Positions 27,155 through 30,000 of a DNA stretch of 30,000 nucleotides are shown here, one piece after another. Position numbers and translations under genes: made by a program. The notes under the pieces are model-generated. The model was not told the origin of the DNA, did no database searches, and worked only from the letters and a program-made list of their open reading frames with translations. The stretch's first letter is position 1, and each line of letters opens with the position of its first letter. This DNA is from Prorocentrum cordatum (lineage: Eukaryota; Sar; Dinophyceae; Prorocentrales; Prorocentraceae): NCBI GenBank assembly GCA_963575745.1, contig CAUYUJ010004306.1:1-30000 (forward strand). Direction: 5' to 3'.

Positions 27155-27330
27155 GAGGGGGCGGCGAGAACGAGAAGGGCGAGAAGGAGAAGAATGTGGA
27201 CAGAGGAGAAGGAGAAGGAGAAGAAGAAGAAGGAGAAGGAGAAGGGCGAGAAGGAGAAGGAGAAGGAGAAGGGCGAGAAGGAGAAGGAGAAGGAGAAGAA
27301 TGTGGACAGGGGGGGCGGCGAGAAGGAGAA
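27155..27330. repeat. (GAGAAG)n purine repeat
   Basis: GGAGAAGGAGAAGG and GGGCGAGAAGGAG units, with AGAATGTGGACAG occurring twice (about 27191 and 27296). The Lys/Glu-rich frames are by-products. Confidence 0.9.
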
Positions 27331-27510
27331 GTCAACGGCATCAGGGCGGCGGGCGCCACAGGAGGTGGTGCCCCTTGCTGGGCTTGGCGCTCGCAGTCCC
27401 TTTGCGCTGCGCGGTCGCGGCCTTCCGCTGGCGACGCATGTAGATAAGCACTGCTGGCGTTCTAGCTGCTAGGGGCCGAGCAAAATGTAATGTTGTCAGG
27501 CGCGACAGTA

Positions 27511-27726
27511 CATGGACAATATATTCGAACCCAATGCAGACGTGAAGGGAATGCTGGTCCCCCCCCCTGCCCCCCCACTTCAATGTTGAGATCGGTATGG
27601 GTGTTGCTTTGGGGGTTCGAATATTCCTGTCCACCCAAGCCCCCCCTTCATTGCCACATCTCTCCAATATTAATTTGGGGGTCCGGGGGACATCTTGTGT
27701 CGCAGGGTTCGGATATATTGTCCATG
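27511..27726. mobile_element. Family F inverted-repeat element
   Basis: CATGGACAATATATTCGAAC at 27511 is complemented by GTTCGGATATATTGTCCATG ending at 27726, with one mismatch. Weaker pairing continues inward (CCAATGCAGACG against GTGTCGCAGGG). The centre has C runs and GGTTCGAATATTCCTGTCC. It is 216 bp long and non-coding. Only one copy is seen in this window. Confidence 0.75.
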
Positions 27727-27849
27727 AACGGGAGGGAGCACAGACGAGGAAGGAGAATATGAGGAAGGAACCATGTTCACAAGGCTCTGGATAAGAAGCG
27801 ATTGCGGATACGAATGATGACCTCGGTGGGCGAACCCCAAATAGGGCCA

Positions 27850-28080
27850 TCGGCTGTATGTATATATATATATATATATATGTATGTATATATTATTGTT
27901 TTTATAATAAAATGAAAACGTTTTTTCATAAACACACACATACATACATGTACAAGTGTACATGTTTAACTATATAAATTCACACGTGATCCCTTCCAAA
28001 GGTCATGGATTTCATTTCCCTTGGTGTTGATTAGATTCTCTCTTCCCTCTCTCTCTCTCTACCTTCTCTCCTTATCCTTC
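27850..28080. other. AT-rich patch with (TA)n and pyrimidine tract
   Basis: A TA microsatellite lies at 27862-27891, then ATTATTGTTTTTATAATAAAA, a short palindrome ATGAAAACGTTTTTTCAT, and CACACATACATACATG. A CTCTCTC tract follows at 28040-28060. Its base composition contrasts sharply with the GC-rich surroundings. No gene or RNA is recognised. Confidence 0.7.
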
Positions 28081-28239
28081 TCATGTTCCTTTTCCCTCTC
28101 TCCTTCCCCCCTACTCTTCCTCCGATGTTTTCTATATTTGTCCTCCCCTCCCCTGGGAGGCTGAAGTTCTGCAGCACACAAATTTGCAATACAAACAGAT
28201 GTAGCGATGTGTCTGTCCATGTGCAGGGCAGCTTTACAT

Positions 28240-28375
28240 GTGTATACATTTGTACATACATACACACATATGTATATGTTCACATACATACATGCATGCA
28301 TACATACATGCATGCATACACACATACATGCATGCATGCGTACGTACATGCATGCATGTATGCAAACATACGAAT
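28240..28375. repeat. ACATACATGCATG microsatellite
   Basis: Tetranucleotide CATA/CATG repeats with TACATGCATGCATACATAC. They yield His/Met/Tyr/Cys repeats when translated and are not a gene. The tract ends about 15 bp before the spliced-leader relic. Confidence 0.9.
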
Positions 28376-28390
28376 ATAACATACATGTCG

Positions 28391-28410
28391 TAACCATTTT
28401 GGCTCAAGCC
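28391..28410 (+). other. Dinoflagellate spliced-leader relic
   Basis: CGTAACCATTTTGGCTCAAG differs at one base from the matching 20 bases of the conserved dinoflagellate leader (CGTAGCCATTTTGGCTCAAG). It is followed by CCGGCC and not GT, so it is not the exon-donor junction of an SL RNA gene. Dinoflagellate mRNAs receive this leader by trans-splicing, and genomic copies upstream of genes are known marks of reverse-transcribed mRNA returned to the genome. It places the 5' end of a retroposed transcript on the plus strand here. Confidence 0.8.
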
Positions 28411-28845
28411 GGCCTTGAGTAAGTCCGACATGGTTCGCAATTGTCTTCGCAACTCTTCCGGTATGGATGCCGCCCTCTGCATGCTTTGCTGTGTTCCATG
28501 TTTGTGTACACGGGCGTTCTGCAACGTGTTTCCTCTTGTCCTGTAGTTCATGTTCTCTCACTGCCGAGGGCGAGGTTTTGCATCCTCTGCATGCGCTATC
28601 CGTTGGGCCGCCGCGAGGTGCTCGTGCCCCCCGCGCTGGACAAGGATAATGGTTTTCTTCTGCAGTGCTGTGCGGCATGCTGGCTTTCTGGAGGCCGCTC
28701 CGGCGCGGCGTCCGCGCCGTTCCGCAGTGCCGGGGCCCCCGCTGCCGAGGCCACACCACCTCCCGAAGAGCCAGACCATCGGTCGCGGCCTGGTGTGCGC
28801 CCTGGCCTCCGCCACAGGCGGGCGCAGATGCCAGCTTTGCTTTCT
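28411..28845 (+). pseudogene. Probable retroposed transcript, unidentified
   Basis: The sequence downstream of the leader relic should derive from an mRNA. The first ATG (28430) opens only 38 codons. A second plus-strand frame stays open from 28441 through this stretch and includes FCILCMRYPLGRREVLVPP and DKDNGFLLQCCAACW, with two Cys pairs, then a Pro/Ala/Arg-rich part. I do not recognise it. It has no clear poly-A end because a family A element interrupts at 28846. The gene may still be transcribed, or may be dead. Confidence 0.3.
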
Positions 28846-29010
28846 TCAGGAGGGGAAAAAACACGCAGACACAGTGAATCGTCGACTCCCAGGAAAATGT
28901 GGGAAAATATGGGACGTGGGGGGGGGAAGACAGAAACCCAGAAGATATGGGAAAATATGGAGAATCTTTTTATTTGTGTGTATTTATTTATGTGTCCTGG
29001 GGCCCCTTCA
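28846..29010 (+). mobile_element. Family A short inverted-repeat element, copy 5
   Basis: This 165-bp copy starts TCAGGAGGGGAAAAAACACG and ends GGGGCCCCTTCA. The flanks (TTTCT and GAGAC) do not match, unlike the other copies, so the target duplication has diverged or the copy has recombined. The interior is close to copies 3 and 4. Confidence 0.8.
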
Positions 29011-29176
29011 GAGACATGCGGTGCGTGCTCTGGGAGCGCCCGGGGGCAGGGAGGCTGGCCGCGTCCATCTGCTCAGGCGGGGGCGCGGCAGTCCACGTTG
29101 CACGCCGTGCAGGAGCAGCCCAACCAGCATGGTGCATTGAGTACAGGCGTGTCCGCGGATTCGCCATTGCCTGTCT

Positions 29177-29690
29177 CAGGGTCCACTGCGGCCGAGGAAG
29201 GTGGTAGCCTGGGCCCTGGTGCCGTTCATCCAGAGTCCAAAAGCCACGAGGGCGTCTCTCCCTTCCCCTGCTCCAACTGAGACAGAAAAGGCAACGGTGT
29301 GCATTTCGCATTCAGAAGAACTCGTCGGTTCTCGTGTGGCTTCTTCTCTGCCAGCCCACGGGCCTACGACGCCTGTGAAAGTCCTTCACAGGCGTCGTAG
29401 GCCCATGTGCTGTGCTTTCCAGGCTGGATTATATCCACCTGCTCGTACGTGCGCTTTACAATTGCAAAGGTCATTTTTCAAGAGCCCAGAAAACAATGAA
29501 ATCCCCACCATCGAAAGTACCATCTCAGACACCTCCTCCTACACCCTCCTAAGACATTTCAGACCAATTAGAACACCAAGGATACAAGTGAAAGATGGCA
29601 TCTTGGGCCCTGGGTCCTTTGCGACCGAGGAATGTGGTAGCTTGGGCTCTGGTGCAGCACTGCCAGGGTCTAAAAACCATGAGGGCATGA
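29177..29690 (+). repeat. Duplicated ~80-bp module, 431 bp apart
   Basis: 29177-29257 and 29608-29690 share GCGGCCGAGGAAGGTGGTAG against GCGACCGAGGAATGTGGTAG, GGGC-CTGGTGC, and AG-GTC-AAAA-CCA-GAGGGC. In each copy one frame reads similarly: STAAEEGGSLGPGAVHPESK against SFATEECGSLGSGAALPGSK. It could be a coding repeat or a non-coding one that happens to stay open. Confidence 0.65.
29360..29404. repeat. Perfect 20-bp inverted repeat with 5-base loop
   Basis: GGGCCTACGACGCCTGTGAA, loop AGTCC, then TTCACAGGCGTCGTAGGCCC. There are no mismatches in 20 pairs. It lies between the two ~80-bp modules. Confidence 0.95.
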
Positions 29691-29806
29691 CGGCGGACGT
29701 CCCGAAGGTCGTCCTTGAGAAGAGCCGCTGGCACATGCCACCCAACGCTGATGCTGCAGATTTTTTTCTAGCGCGATTGGGATGGAGCGCTACTCAATGT
29801 GTCTAG
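29411..29806 (+). CDS. Hypothetical open frame (doubtful)
   Basis: A plus-strand frame open back to 29201 ends at TAG 29804-29806. It has less biased composition than most frames here (RHFRPIRTPRIQVKDGILGP, and SRWHMPPNADAADFFLARLG). It contains the second copy of the duplicated module. No domain is recognised, there is no clear start, and it might be an exon of an unidentified gene or chance. I see nothing recognisable from 29807 to 30000. Confidence 0.2.
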   Translation, partial: CAFQAGLYPPARTCALQLQRSFFKSPENNEIPTIESTISDTSSYTLLRHFRPIRTPRIQVKDGILGPGSFATEECGSLGSGAALPGSKNHEGMTADVPKVVLEKSRWHMPPNADAADFFLARLGWSATQCV

Positions 29807-30000
29807 ATGTTGAGATTGGCCTTTTGGTTTGCGTTTCACATCAGACTAGCTATTTCTTGCTCGGGGAGTTTTACACCCGGCATGCGAGGTGTCTGGAGTT
29901 GGCTTGTCGATTGCAGGATACAGACGAAGTTCGGCGATGTTGTTGCGTGGTCGTTCCGAGCACTCGCCGAGGAATACTCGCCCGACGCGCCCCCCGCGGT

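Noticed and set aside
27155-27450. Lys/Glu-rich and Arg-rich frames
   Set aside because: They translate a GAGAAG purine repeat, and all three phases are open.
28391-28410. Functional spliced-leader RNA gene
   Set aside because: The leader is followed by CCGGCC and not a GT donor, it has one mismatch, and no SL RNA intron or Sm-like site follows.

Overview
This window looks like nuclear DNA from a dinoflagellate, probably a GC-rich, Prorocentrum-like lineage (lineage is inference). The reasons are a near-perfect relic of the dinoflagellate spliced leader at 28391-28410, a tyrosine-recombinase retroelement with gag/RT/methyltransferase-like proteins of a type I associate with dinoflagellate genomes, a eukaryotic Na+/Ca2+ exchanger fragment broken by introns, and an extreme load of repeats. 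There is no sign of bacterial gene organisation. Almost all long open frames outside the retroelement and the exchanger are by-products of (CTC)n/(GGA)n tracts or tandem repeats.

Layout. 1-7 kb: CTCTTGG-type short repeats, CTC microsatellites, C-terminal exons of a plus-strand NCX-type exchanger (about 2133-2796), a decayed LINE endonuclease fragment (about 5040-5400), and four copies of a ~165-bp element (family A) with short terminal inverted repeats and 5-bp target duplications. 7-8.7 kb: long palindromes (family B) and an inverted pair of ~127-bp elements (family C). 8.69-12.34 kb: a satellite array of about 30 units of ~117 bp, interrupted near its left end by another inverted-repeat element (family D). 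12.3-15 kb: purine- or pyrimidine-rich low-complexity DNA, a family E element and a degenerate ~90-bp tandem repeat. 14.9-16.05 kb: CTCTTGG repeats that flip orientation and become a ~375-bp tandem repeat. 16.05-23.09 kb: a 7-kb retroelement inserted in that tandem repeat. 23.1-27.3 kb: the interrupted repeat resumes, then 10-, 45- and 75-bp tandem arrays, a second family E copy and dispersed repeats also found at 1.4-1.7 and 4.6-4.8 kb. 27.3-30 kb: family F, an AT-rich patch, a CATG/CATA microsatellite ending at the spliced-leader relic, a fifth family A copy and a perfect 20-bp hairpin.

The most informative feature is the 7,043-bp retroelement. It has the A1 - body - B1 - A2 - B2 split direct repeats known from PAT/Ngaro-type (DIRS-order) elements. 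It encodes a gag-like protein with an RG-rich tail, RT-RNase H, a tyrosine recombinase and a C5-cytosine-methyltransferase-like domain. A paralogous unoccupied copy of its target lies 390 bp upstream and fixes its borders to a CA dinucleotide with no target duplication. The copy is decayed by several frameshifts, in-frame stops and loss of the middle of the recombinase.
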